Positions 10,240 to 20,569 of a stretch of 64,000 bases of DNA are shown in pieces (within the stretch, counting starts at the first letter, position 1; each line of letters starts with the position of its first letter). The translations under genes were made by a program, and so were the position numbers. The DNA is taken from NCBI GenBank assembly GCA_002049455.2, contig KV918872.1, positions 124,001 to 188,000 of the forward strand, given 5' to 3'. Source of the stretch: Porphyra umbilicalis (lineage: Eukaryota > Rhodophyta > Bangiophyceae > Bangiales > Bangiaceae). The notes beneath the pieces were generated by a model that saw only the letters and a program-made list of their open reading frames with translations, did not search any database and was not told the DNA's origin.

Positions 10240-12404
10240 TCAACACATCCCCATCGTCTTGACATGCTTGTCGTGCTTGACCTTGGCGAGCTCCTTCGTC
10301 ATCGGGTCTGCCGCCATATCGTCCGTTGGGCAGTGCTCGAGGATGACCTTGTCCGTCGTGATCGGATCCCGCACAAAGTTGTAGCGAATGTCGATGTGCT
10401 TGGTGCGCTTGTGCTCGACGGGATTCTTGGCGAAGTCCATGCAGCCGCTGTTGTCGACCTTGATGTTAACCGGCCCAACCAAGTTGTCCGACTGCGTCAC
10501 GAGCATGGGGACGCGTTGGATGAGCTTGTCGAGCCAAACAGCTTCCTTGCTGGCTTCGCACAGAGCCATATACTCCGACTTCATGGTAGATAGCGCCACC
10601 GTCTTCTGCAACTTCGAAGCACAGCTGACGGCCGCCCCGCCAAAGATGAACATGAAGCCCGTCGTAGACCGCCGCGTCTCGTAGTCACCTGCCCAGTCAA
10701 CATCGCTGAAACCTTGGAGGATGCAAGACGCGGACTTGTTGTAGACCAGGCCCTTGTCGACAGACCCCCGGAAATATCGGAGGACGCGCTTCACAGCCGC
10801 CCAGTGCTCCTTCCCGTAGCCCGAAACGAAACGGCTTAGCTTGCCGACCGCAAAAGCGAGATAAGGCCGCGTCCCGACCATCAGGTACATCAGTCTTCCG
10901 ACGGCCTCGCGAAAGGGAAGAGACTCGTCGCTCTTCTCCGACTTAGCCAGCTGCAGCCCGCCCTCCAACGGCGTTCCGATCGGGTCGCACTCCGCCATTC
11001 CGAACTTTTCGAGCACGTGTCCCGCGTACGTGCCCTGCGACAGCTTGAGGGTGCCCAACGTCTTGTCACGGCTGATCTCTAGCCCGAGGATGACCTTGGC
11101 CTCGCCCAGGTCCTTTGTCTCAAAACGCTTGTGCAGAGCGTCTTTAATCTTGTAGATCGCCGCCAGGATTGATGCCAACGAAAGAAGATCGTCGACGTAA
11201 ACCAGGACAATGACGATTTCGCCGTCATCCATAAGGAGGTAGAGGCATGCATCTGGGTCAATGTTGTGAAACCCCTGCGACTTGAGGAAGTCGTCGAGCT
11301 TGGCGTACCACATCTTGGGGGCTTGCTTCAGCCCATACAGCGATTGGAGGAGACGACACACCTTGTCAGGATACGTGGGATCGACGTATCTCTCCGGCTG
11401 CTCCATGTAGACCTCCTCGTCGAGGTCGCCGTTCAGGAAGGCCGTCTTGAAGTCCATCTGATGCAGCTCCCACCCGTTCGCCGCCGTCATCGCCAGGATG
11501 CATCGAGTGGTGGTGAACTTGGCCACCGGCGCAAACGTCTCGTTGAAGTCAAGCCCCTTGATCTGCCGATTGCCCATAAAGCATAGGCGCGCCTGGTGCC
11601 GCGTCGTGTTGTTCCCGACCTTGTCCAGCTCGTCCTTGACCTTAAAAACCCACTTTCCCTTGAGCATGCGTCGGCCGACCGGGCGATCCGTCAAACGCCA
11701 TGTCTTGTTCTTGCGGATAGAGTCCATCTCCTGGTCCATTGCGGCCCGCAACTTGGTTGACTCTTGTCCTTGAACTGCTTGCCCATACGTCATGGGAGCC
11801 TTGTGAGCAGCGAGGCTCACTGGACGCCAGTACTCAACCGGCGGCCGCCGCGATCTGCCGCTCCGACGTAGCATGTCTTGAGATCCGGCAGAAACTTGAT
11901 TGTCATCTGCCGATTTGTCCGAGCCATCATCTTGCTGGTCGTCCCCGCCGTCATCTTCAGCGTCGACGTCTTGGTCGTCTTCAGCTTCTTGGTCGTCTTC
12001 AGCGTCGACGTCTGGGTCGTCGCTGCCGGCATCCAAGCCCGTCTCTTCTTTCACGACTTCGTCCACGGGTGAGTTCTCTGGAGCGTCTGCAACCTTGTTT
12101 GAGTTGTTCTCTGAGAAAACGACGCTTCGCGCCTTGACGACGCTGCAGTCGTCGAGGATGACCTTGTACGCCTTGCTGCCGTCGGGATAGCCCACGAAAG
12201 TGCCCTTTGCCGCCTTGTCTCCGAACTTACCATCGACGTGGCTCGTGTGCAGTACCACCCAGCATGTTGACCCAAACATCCGCATGTGGCTCACGTTGGG
12301 CTTGTTCCCGGTCCATAGTTCATGAGGCGTCTTTCCTACGGGAAGCGCACGGCTGGAGACGCGGTTCTTGATGGAGACCGCCGTCTTGATGGCATCCGCC
12401 CGCG
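10240..12404 (-). CDS. C2 integrase C-terminus, reverse transcriptase and RNase H (intact frame)
   Basis: About 720 codons are open without a stop. In order they encode the copia integrase C-terminal region (LPVGKTPHELWTGNKP, MFGSTCWVVLH, GYPDGSKAY), an acidic Asp/Glu-rich linker, RRPPVEYWRP, then RT with NETFAPVAKFTT, MDFKTAFLNGDL, SLYGLKQAPKMWY and VLVYVDDLLSLAS. RNase H carries GFSDVDWAG, STMKSEYMAL and HIDIRYNFVRD and ends KTMGMC before the polypurine tract. The ORF formally begins at 12456, but the first ~17 codons are out of frame with integrase because of a deletion at about 12403. RT and RNase H look capable of folding; the element as a whole is still defective. Confidence 0.93.
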
Positions 12405-12988
12405 TTCTGCTGCGGCGTGTCGGGCACCGTCGTCTGGTGCGTCGTGCCCTTCTCATCGTGAAGTGCCTTGAATGCGGACGACACGTACTCGCCGCCTTTG
12501 TCGGACCGGAGCACCTTGATCTTGTTGCCGGTGTGCAGCTGTGCCCTGGTCAGGCACTTCTTGTACTTCACGAGAAGATTGCTTTTCTTGTGCAAGAAGA
12601 CCACGTCCGTCCTGCGGGAGAAGTCGTGGGTGAACGTGCCGAAGTAGAGCGCTTCGCCACAGGAGGGTTCTGACATAGGTCCACCGAGGTCCGAGTGCAC
12701 GAGCTGGAGCCGCCTGGTCACACGATCGCCGCCTGCGCTAGGCATAGGCGTCTTTGCCGCATTGCCGTACATGCACGGCTCGCACATGTCCTTGACCACC
12801 ATGTAATTGCATTTGAGTCCGTCTACGTCCTTGTTCTTGATCATCCTCTTGACGCCGGCCACGTTCACGTGGCCAAGACGCTCATGCCATAGCTGCAGAG
12901 AGGCCACCGCAGCAATATCCGACATAGGGGCCATGTCCAGGTTATAGAGCCTGTCCTTACGCGTGCCGCACGCAGCAATCTTCTTGTT
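12405..12988 (-). pseudogene. C2 integrase zinc domain and core, deleted
   Basis: The frame resumes after the foreign insert with KKIAACGTRKDRLYNLD, the GAG-pre-integrase zinc domain (LWHERLGHVNVAG...CEPCMYGNA) and two catalytic Asp motifs (LVHSDLGGPM and VLRSDKGGEY). It runs to DTPQQNA and then jumps to DAIKTAV. Compared with C1 about 85 bp are missing, which removes the catalytic Glu of the D,D,E triad and shifts the frame. This integrase cannot be active. Confidence 0.9.
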
Positions 12989-13286
12989 CATCTTCCTTTG
13001 CACTCGGTTTGCAGAGATACAGCCCCAAAACCATCGTTCGACGCTACGACGCCCAGGGCCCCCCGCATCTCTGCAAACGCACGCGCTGGCCGCACTGTAC
13101 CCTTCTTCCCCACCTTGAGAATAGTCGTGGAGAGTTTCGTACCCGCTCGACACCTTGCGCAAGAGTTATGCGCGTCGCTGTACCCCAAGTCCCAATCTTG
13201 CCATTCAGAATAATTTAACACGGGGTCATGTAGAACGAAATATTCATCACTCTTTCCACGCTCGCCCACAAGTTGAAAACAAACCA
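12989..13286 (-). other. Foreign ~298-bp insert in C2 gag-pol
   Basis: C1 and C3 run continuously from Gag (FKGGKTIIKIN) into the zinc domain, whereas C2 departs after FKRGMSII and returns at KKIAACGT. The inserted DNA keeps the Gag frame open for about 97 codons, including SDEYFVLHDPVLNYSEWQDW and RAFAEMRGALGVVASNDGFG, before a stop at 12988. I recognise no family. The plus strand has a 12-bp perfect inverted repeat GTTTGCAGAGAT/ATCTCTGCAAAC near 13009-13077. It could be a captured host exon, a retrocopied fragment or a small non-autonomous element. Confidence 0.7.
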
Positions 13287-14421
13287 AGATGATGGACATA
13301 CCGCGCTTGAAGGACACTTCCGCCCCACGCTCCTCCATCATGCCGACCGACATCAGGTTGAAGCCTATAGAAGGAACATGAAGCACCTTCTCCAAATTGA
13401 TCTTGTGCGTCTTGCCTTGAACGGTGACTTTGAGGACGACGGTTCCGACGCCCGCCGTGGCCACGGACCCCTTGTCACCCATCGTGACGCTCTGTCGCGT
13501 GGTCGTCTCGTAGTCATCCAAGCACGCACGCATGCAGCACATGTGTGCAGACGCCGCAGAGTCGACAAGCCGCGACTTGGAAATGTCATCGTTGTCATCC
13601 GCGTTGCCAACAAGACAGATGACGTCGTCGCTGTCGCAACCATAGTCAGCCGCAGTCGCGGCCACCTTGTTCTGTCTCTGCTTCTTGGTCTTGAGCTCTG
13701 GGCAATCATGAGAGATGTGCCCAAACTTGTGGCAGTAGTAGCACTCGATCTTTGAGAGATCACCACAACGGCCTTGACCTCGATAATTGGCGCCGACGAG
13801 TGCCATGTCACCAATGCGCTTGATCGCCGGTAACTTGTCCGCCTGACGCCGCTCCACCTGAAGCAAGCTGCTGTTGACGAAGTCGAGGCTCAGCTCGTCC
13901 TCGCCCTCGGCATCTAGAGCCACCAGCAGGTTCTCATACTCTGACGTCAGCCCACTGAGAACGCTGATGGCGTCATCCATCTCCGTCACCTGGCCGCCCG
14001 TGGCCTTGAGGTTCTCGCCGAGGTTGCGCACGCGTTTGATACAGCCCAGCATGCCCTCGCCGACGTTCATCGCGACGGAGTAGAATTCGCGTCGCGCCTT
14101 TATCTTGTTCATCAAACTCTTGCGCTGGAAGACGCCTTGTAGGGTCGACCACAATTCCTCCGTCGTCCTGCACCCCGACACGTGCTCCAGCTTCTCGGAC
14201 CCAAGGGTGAACCCAATGATGGCGCTCGCCTTCGTGTTTCGACGCTTCCACACTGCCAACTCGCCATCCTCCGCGTCCGTCGGCTTGCCGTCTTCGTCAA
14301 TCATGTCGTCCAGGTCGCGCAGCGCCAGGATCATCTTGATCCGCTGGCGCCACTCGTGGAAGTTCGTCTCCGTTAACTTTTCAATCTTGATGCCGCCCAT
14401 GCCGGCAGCGCCACCGTCCAT
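13287..14421 (-). pseudogene. C2 Gag and protease
   Basis: Starts MDGGAAGMGGIKIEKLTETN, 165 bp inside the 5' LTR. Residues ~15-200 are copia Gag. The CCHC zinc knuckle CYYCHKFGHISHDC spans residues ~227-240. The protease active-site region LVDSAASAH lies near residue 287 (DSA in place of DSG, shared by C1 and C3). After residue ~379 the reading frame continues into the foreign insert, so Gag-protease is separated from integrase. Gag would package element RNA; the protease would process the polyprotein. Confidence 0.92.
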
Positions 14422-14570
14422 GATGCCTGCTTGTTGTAGCGCGTCCCGATCTTGCCGAACCTTGCGCCTTGACCGTCACGTCTTTGAAACACCTTGCACT
14501 CGTCTTCTCCGCACTTGTCGCGACCGCCGCGACGCCGTCTGACACACCTTGCCTGTGTCACAGCCCCGGC

Positions 14571-14585
14571 TGTGGGCCCATAATC
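14571..14585 (-). promoter_or_regulatory. C2 primer-binding site
   Basis: Minus strand GATTATGGGCCCACA directly after the 5' LTR, complementary to the CCCATAA anticodon region of initiator tRNA-Met with one mismatch relative to C1. Confidence 0.7.
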
Positions 14586-15130
14586 TGTTGAAACGCAGTA
14601 GGGATAGGGGATGGGGGACCACGGTGAAGTCGTTGAGTGGCTTGAGCTTGTGTGTATGTGTGCGAACGTGCTTTGTTGGTTATCTCTCCAAAGCGCCCCT
14701 CTTCCCATCAAGGGCACTTCTCAAGTAGTCAAAGTCGGTGCACTCAAGCCCGCGACGCTGCCCAAGCAGCTCGCCCGCGCACGCGCCCGCCCACACTCTA
14801 AATCAGAACGCTCACCAAATCAAAGCATCAGGGATCAAAGCAAAGTCCACGCAAATCAAAGCATCAGAAGCGCAAGAACAAAAAAAGTGAAATCGCAAAA
14901 GTTTCACTCAAAATCGCACGGGTGTAAATGTCGAATGCACCAGCGGTCACCAAACCGCGAGAAAGTCGCAAGGGTAGCCTAGTTGGAAGTAAGGCACCCA
15001 CTCTCATTAGGCGTGACCTTCGGGTCGCGTCCGGGAGTCGGGGGTTCGAACCCTGTCAATACCTGGTTTCTTGAATTATGCTGTTTACAGCAGCAGGGCT
15101 TACAGCGGCGTTGAGCATGACGTTCCAACA
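14586..15130 (-). repeat. C2 5' LTR
   Basis: A 545-bp LTR, TGTTGAAACGC...TTCCAACA, pairing with 9581-10074. Apart from the ~50-bp indel the two LTRs differ at scattered bases only, so this is the youngest-looking of the C1-C3 family here. Confidence 0.9.
14969..15060 (+). other. tRNA-like block with A and B boxes in C2 5' LTR
   Basis: Second copy of the block: A box TAGCCTAGTTGG (14975-14986, closer to consensus than the other copy) and perfect B box GGTTCGAACCC (15043-15053). Its presence in both LTRs shows it was part of the element before C2 inserted. Confidence 0.62.
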
Positions 15131-16098
15131 GCTAGAACTTGAGGCCGCAGCCCCTCGGGCACGTGAGAAGTATGGACGTGGGGTTCCTCCACGAGGTCCG
15201 TCGCGTCGGGCGCGGTGGTCGGACTTGGGCTGAGTGCAGCCCATTCCTCTCGGGATATGGCGGCTACCGTATCGAAGGAGGCCGACATATGCCCCATGAC
15301 CATGCTCTTGGGGAATCGCTTACTCGTGTTCCCCGTATGGCTTGCCTTCACCCACCACGTCTTGTTGGCGGTGCAGTCCATGGTGCCAGGTGCAACATGC
15401 ATGCGGTGGCTCTCATACACTCGATGGCGCTAGATAATGGCCCCATTCCCTTGGAATGACGTCTGTACTGGGACTTATCCCCGGGACCGCGGGGGTTGAA
15501 CTACCTCGTGTGCCAGGCCCACCTTGGTGTCGGCCTCACTAGCGGCCCCCGCCTGGGGTTGGTCCGCCCGGACATACGACACCGTCTTACCGCGACGGAG
15601 GATGGGGACGTTTGATTCGTTCAGTAACCGGATGCACCCCTTGGGCCCGCAAATGTTGGGGACATGGACGTCAGTGTAGTCGGTCCCTAGGAGAAGAGGG
15701 ACCGACATGCCACGCACTACCCCGCACTTGACTGGGGTGGAGTAAGTGCCGACTCGCACCGTAAGAGTCACGGTGCCCGTGATGGGGAGGAGTCCCCCAT
15801 TCACGTCAAAAAACTGGGCAGTCGCCGCGTCTGAGGGCGCCACCTTCATCTCCGGGGGGAGTAGCGCTTCCCATACTAGGGAGACGCACGACTTCATGCC
15901 GACTATGACGCGGAGGGCTACCTCGCGCCCCGCGTCCAGCAAGACGCGACTGGCCACCTGGTAGTTGGACCTCGTCAGGATGGACACCCCCTTCTGGCCG
16001 CCTACTCCCTTCGGGAGGGGTGCGTCTCGAGGGCGGATCCCCTTGGGTCGGGATAGGATGCGTACTGGCATCACACCCACGTCCCAGGTTCGGTCCAC
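15131..16098 (-). pseudogene. G1 aspartic protease and linker to RT
   Basis: Minus-strand frame with a retropepsin-like region: NYQVASRVLLDAGREVALRV (DAG as the likely active-site triplet), TVTLTVRVGTYSTPV, and the PLLLGTDYTDVHVP flap/core region typical of Ty3 proteases. Two in-frame stops, near 15475 and near 15436, precede a linker that runs to HVPEGLRPQVLA at the C2 junction; the next residue of Pol is at 9580. G2 carries the matching region at 45.0-45.5 kb. Confidence 0.8.
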
Positions 16099-16130
16099 CG
16101 GTTGCCGCGGGGAGCGCCCAACACCGGTGG

Positions 16131-17073
16131 TTATTTGTCTCTTTTTTCGGACTCAGAGGAGGTCGCGGATCCGCACTCGGGCTCGGTCTGTGGTTCCCCC
16201 TTCTCATGCGGCGTCGACTCTTCGCCGCTTGAGCTGGAGTCCTCGTGGGGAGTGGCAACGGCTACTCGCCGGCCCGCTCGCGGGGTATCAAGGGAGTCCG
16301 AGGACGACCCGAGAGGGGACCACCGACTGGCTACGGCCAGTCGGTCGCGTAGGCGTGCGTCCCAGTCGGGGCACACCTCGGCCCAATGACCCACCTTGCC
16401 ACACTGCCAGCAAGGACACTCTCCCGCCCGGGGTTTGGGTCGGGAAGGCTCATTCCTCGGTCGGGGTCGGTAGCGCGAGGTGTCGCCGCCCCCAGGAGTC
16501 GAGCCGCTCTGTGCCTTGGGTCGGAACCCATCGTACCGGGGGCCCAGAGTTGGGGCACCCACCGCCCCGACGGTCCGGACGGGGGCGTTCGGCGGTTGGT
16601 CACCCCGCGCTCCCCCGGTGACCCGGGGAAGGGCGGCCGCACGAGCTTGCTGCCGTAGACGAGCCTCCTCCGCGAGCGCTTTTCGCTCCTTGGTCCGCTC
16701 CTTGTGCTGCTTGAGTCGTAGCCAGCGGTGATCGTCGCCCTTAGTCTGGGCGACGCGGGCCAGCTCCGCCCATAGACATGCCGGGGGTGTTGCGCTCGCG
16801 CACCGTGGCGCGCGCAGCGCGGTGGACACCTTCCGCAAAGCGCCCCTTGAGGGCGCCCTCCCCGCACATGAATCCGCACTCGGTGTTGAGGCGGCAGAGG
16901 CGCTCGGAGAAGGACAACTTGTCCTCGTGATACAGTTGGACCGCGACGTGAATGGTCTCGACTAGAGTAGCCACCGAGGCCTCGTCGACGTGACGCCGGA
17001 TCATCCAGTTGATGAGCTCCAGGTAAGGGGTGGCCTCGCCGGGGTTACCCGCCCGGCGAGTTGGTAAAACCAT
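16131..17073 (-). pseudogene. G1 Gag C-terminal half with zinc knuckle
   Basis: From the hAT junction the minus strand reads LPTRRAGNPGEATPYLELIN, a Ty3 capsid-like helical region, then a basic linker and a CCHC zinc knuckle CWQCGKVGHWAEVC. A Ser/Glu-rich tail follows. The capsid and knuckle are in different frames (ORFs 16741-17073 and 16131-16838), so at least one frameshift is present. The N-terminal half lies at 19171-20492. The G2 counterpart (43.9-45.0 kb) confirms the order. Confidence 0.85.
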
Positions 17074-17101
17074 CAGGCCCTACCATGGGCATTTGTTGAT
17101 T

Positions 17102-17225
17102 GAGTATACCCATGAGTATTTAGCTGTCCGCACCCATACTCAAAAGCCGGTAGCATGTGGGCGATTACACCTACGATTGGGAACCCATACAAGAAAATAC
17201 TCATGCGACATCCAGAAATGAGTAT
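17102..17225. repeat. Subterminal GAGTAT cluster, left arm of the hAT-like element
   Basis: Five copies of GAGTAT or its complement ATACTC (17102, 17114, 17136, 17197, 17220) lie within 125 bp of the left terminus. The right arm has three more. Clusters of short subterminal motifs in both orientations are typical transposase-binding regions of hAT elements. Confidence 0.7.
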
Positions 17226-19031
17226 CTCTCGTGTAAGCAGAAGCTTACAGTCCTACAGATCAAAGCGCCGCGGAGCTGCGAACATCCTTGCTGTCCGGTC
17301 AAGCGAATCGCTCGAAACTGGGGCTCAGAAAGTGGCCGCATCAGAGTACAGCTCTGTAAGACACTCAGCTCGGCCAATCAAAGCTCGGATCGCTATGACG
17401 GCTCCCTCCGTGGGCTATGTCCAACATCAGTTTGAACAGGCACGCCTGGGACGTCGGCGCGAAATACTTCATCAGGTCCACACTGCTCTGTACCCGTCAT
17501 GCTCCGCATCAGGACACGAACAGTGTGCTGAGGCTGCGGTACGATATGTCGCGTGAGCTCAAGCAGTCTGAGCGCCAATTGTCATGGACAAAGAAGTGGG
17601 TGCCATCCGCACTGCTTATTGCTGGATCTCGCGTGGTGCCTATCGCCCTCGAAACCCTGGCTGGTTCACCCTCAGGTCGCTTACCGGCAGCTGTCCTCTC
17701 CTTCCTTTATGCTCGCGCCTGCACAGTGGCCTCTTTCCGAAAGTGCGTGTTGCTCCTTCTTTATTGCGTCCTTTTCATTGTCTTGCCCATTTTTGTGGCC
17801 TCTGTCTGCCACGCCTGGTCGGCAGCCCTGACCACTGTCTTTCGAGCGGTCGACGCCTTCACCCCCTTGTGCAACAGATGGCTCATTTTTCCGGCCTTTA
17901 GGACAGGATTCTCTCAAAGTGTAGTGATGCACTCATTTGCTTATATCAGAAGACTTGCGCTCCGTTTCAGAGGTGGCAGTTTGCATTCGTTTCCTCAGTG
18001 ATGTGAGGGCGCGTCAGCATTTAAAGACTCGCAATGACGCTAACAGCGAATGGAATTACGTAGTTAAGAAGGACTGTCCTGCCACAGGGGACACAGGGCC
18101 CGGACGGCCAATGCCCCCCTGCCTTCCCCCACCGACCAGAGTGGCGCCCGGAAACCACGCGCAGAGACTTTTGGGGTTGTACGCGCCCTTGACGACCCGC
18201 GGGTGATCGTGTCTGCGCGCCGGATTTTGCTGCGGCGGCTCTTCAGCAGTTTCTGACGCCATCGGGCTGCGCCGTTAGAGGCGCCTCGTCGCGCGCGGTC
18301 GGTCCCACTCGCCTGTCCGTGCGCCGTGTCGACCGCCCCGTCCGCCGTGCGCAGGTGTGCTGCGCGGCGGACTGACGGCCCCTCCCGTGGGCATCGCGCG
18401 ACGCCGGTGGGCCGCCGCCGCTGCGGTGGCGGCGGCGGCACCCGTCTCCCCGCTCCATGCACCCCCAACCACGGCAACGTGGCTGTACATGCCCCCGCGC
18501 GCGCTCGCGGCTATGGAGCCGCCCCGAGTGCCCGGTTTCGATGCGTCGCCGAGCGCGCCACCGCCTTGAGGTCCAGGGTATTGCACGCGCGTGCCTGGAA
18601 TTGCCTTCGGCTCGTTTCCGGCCGAGAATCACGTTCCGACGTCGTCATACCACGTCCCCCCCCCACGGCGACCCACCATTTCGGAATTTGATAGAGGCTG
18701 CCCCCCCCCTGGACGCGCTGCGAGATTCTTTCATGGACGCTGCGGCGCGCCCTCGACGCACATCCCCACTCTCTGCACTCGTTCGGTGCAGCAGCCATCC
18801 TTGCAGAGGGTCTTGCTACATCGACATGGTCAGGGCAACAGTGATGGGCCACATCACGAAGGCTTCACGGTACGAGGCTGTCACTCGAGTCTGTCAGAAC
18901 GACCAATCCCCACGTTCGCCGAGCGCTTGCGATGATGTCTAAAATCATAGAAATCGCCCCGGTCAAATCTCGACAAGAAGTGGACGCCCATTTCGCAAAG
19001 TAGCCCCGCGTCAAGATTATATGTGATGAAT

Positions 19032-19108
19032 GAGTATCAGATACCCACATCCTTGGATTTTTCATATACCAATACTCACGTTGCGTTTCCGAAAGTGCCA
19101 AAATACTC
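19032..19108. repeat. Subterminal GAGTAT cluster, right arm
   Basis: GAGTAT or ATACTC at 19032, 19072 and 19103, within 140 bp of the right terminus; partner of the left cluster. Confidence 0.7.
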
Positions 19109-19170
19109 TGTCCCAAGATGTTCGAAGGGAAATTATCCACGACCAAAATCGATACCCATGGTAGGGCCTG

Positions 19171-20492
19171 TTAACCATCATCATCTCTGACTTGAGAGGT
19201 TCCTTTGTGAAGTCTTGAAGGATGGAGAAGGCTGAGCCTTTGGAGATGTTGTTGTCGTCACAGGCCTTTGAACACTTTCGCAAGAACTGGAAGACCTTGG
19301 CCGGGGGGGAACCATCCCACTCGTCGTTCACCCCGAAGGACTGTGCCACCTCTTTCTTGCGCCGGCCCAGAGTAAGGGCCTGGTGCCGCGTGTAGGCAAC
19401 CGATTTTTTGTCGAGCGCGAAGGTCTCACAATCGAACATCACCCGGTAGTACGGATAGTTCAACACAATCTTGGGCAGCACCACCCGAGTTGGGGGTGTC
19501 GGGGTGTTTCGAGTACGCCGCCCCTCTTCCTCCGGACTGGTCGCGGAGGAGCGTTGCGTCGGGAACCCCGGGTCAATACCATGAGGTAACTCTCGCGCAG
19601 CTCCCCTGCCTTGCTCACCCTCCGCCGAGTCAGGAGTCGGTTGGGCCCTCGGGTCAATACCCCGAGGGCCCTTCCTTACCGTCGACGGCGTGAAGGTAGC
19701 ACGAAACGCACCAAGTAGGGCCGCAACAGCTGACTCGTCCCCCGAGCGGGAGATGTCAGTAGTCGACGACGACGACGAGTCGTCGCGTCGGCGCCGAAGA
19801 GAAGAGCGTCGGGTTCGGCCCCGCCGCTGAGCGGGACTGGGCGATGAGCCCCTCATCATCGTAACTAGCGATCGGGTAATTTCAGACCGAACGACCTCGG
19901 CATCGGCGTCTCGCCACTTGAGACCCTGGCCATCCATGGCACCCCGTGAGCCTGGGGCAGCACGACTAGAGGTCCCGCCTTCAGGCTCCCGTGCCGATCC
20001 TGGCATTGCCCCCCCCTCCCAAGCACCGAGAGGGGATGTCTAACCGGGCCCGAGAGCCGGGAGACCGATAACGTGGGTTCCGGCGCTGTGGTCAAGCGCC
20101 GGGGCACTCTTGGCACTCCTTAACCTTGAGGGAGCACCACTAGAGCTGTCACCTGCAGGTTCCAGTACCGGTGGTGGCACGGACCCACCGCCCCACGTGG
20201 TAACGTCGGGCAGCGGTCCTACGCCGAAAGGAGTGCCAGGACCCAACAGGACCACCTCGTGGTGAGTACTACCCGAGTAGGCGCCTGCCGAGGGGCGAGT
20301 CGCAGTCGAATCGAGGCCCGGGGGCAGGGGTTGGAACAAAGTCCGCGCCCCGCGGGCACCCGCATCCGTGGTGCCTGCCCTGGTGTGGCGATCGTCAACC
20401 AACGATCCGCTTCCGGGGGGGGTAATCTCATCCGCCCCGGAACCAGGCACCTCGACACCAGGAAGGTCTCCATTCCCCCCCACATCGGCCAT
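19171..20492 (-). pseudogene. G1 Gag N-terminal half
   Basis: Starts MADVGGNGD at 20492, a start shared with G2 (MADGRRNGD at 36943). The N-terminal third is Gly/Pro/Ser-rich and disordered; an in-frame stop sits at 20040. Further on are SSSSSTTDISRSGDESAVAA and then a folded segment (NYPYYRVMFDCETFALDKK ... FLRKCSKACDDNNISKG) leading to the capsid half across the hAT insertion. Low complexity and stops make the N-terminus hard to judge, but the alignment with G2 through the whole length supports it. Confidence 0.8.
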
Positions 20493-20569
20493 CGACCCGG
20501 CCGGACTCAGCCAAACCTGGCGTTTCGGGGCGCCGCCCGCAGCACTAGGCACCAAGGGGAGGAGGACCA

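Larger units (their letters stand above)
9581..15130 (-). mobile_element. Ty1/copia element C2, nested in G1
   Basis: A 5.55-kb copia element with both LTRs (9581-10074 and 14586-15130, TGTTG...CAACA). Flanking pentamers GCGAG (9576-9580) and GCTAG (15131-15135) match at 4 of 5 bases, a slightly decayed target duplication. Removing it rejoins the G1 frame exactly (QVLA to LLEQHQ). It is the least damaged member of the C1-C3 family: RT/RNase H is one open frame. Integrase has a short deletion, and gag carries a ~298-bp foreign insert. Its LTRs differ from C1/C3 LTRs in their second half, which contains a tRNA-like block. Confidence 0.94.
17074..19170. mobile_element. 2.1-kb hAT-like element inserted in G1 gag
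   Basis: Both ends carry the inverted repeat CAGGCCCTACCATGGG(C/T)AT. Flanking octamers AAAACCAT (17066-17073) and TTAACCAT (19171-19178) match at 6 of 8; the intact gag of G2 supports AAAACCAT as the original. Removing the element rejoins Gag (EMMMV to LPTRR). Termini beginning CAG and an 8-bp duplication fit hAT. The interior has AT-richer arms and a GC-rich core (about 18.08-18.7 kb); none of its ORFs resembles a transposase, so it is non-autonomous. Confidence 0.8.

Noticed and set aside
12988-13286. Insert in C2 as an intron
   Set aside because: No convincing splice sites with a frame-restoring junction, and retroelement genomes rarely keep introns.
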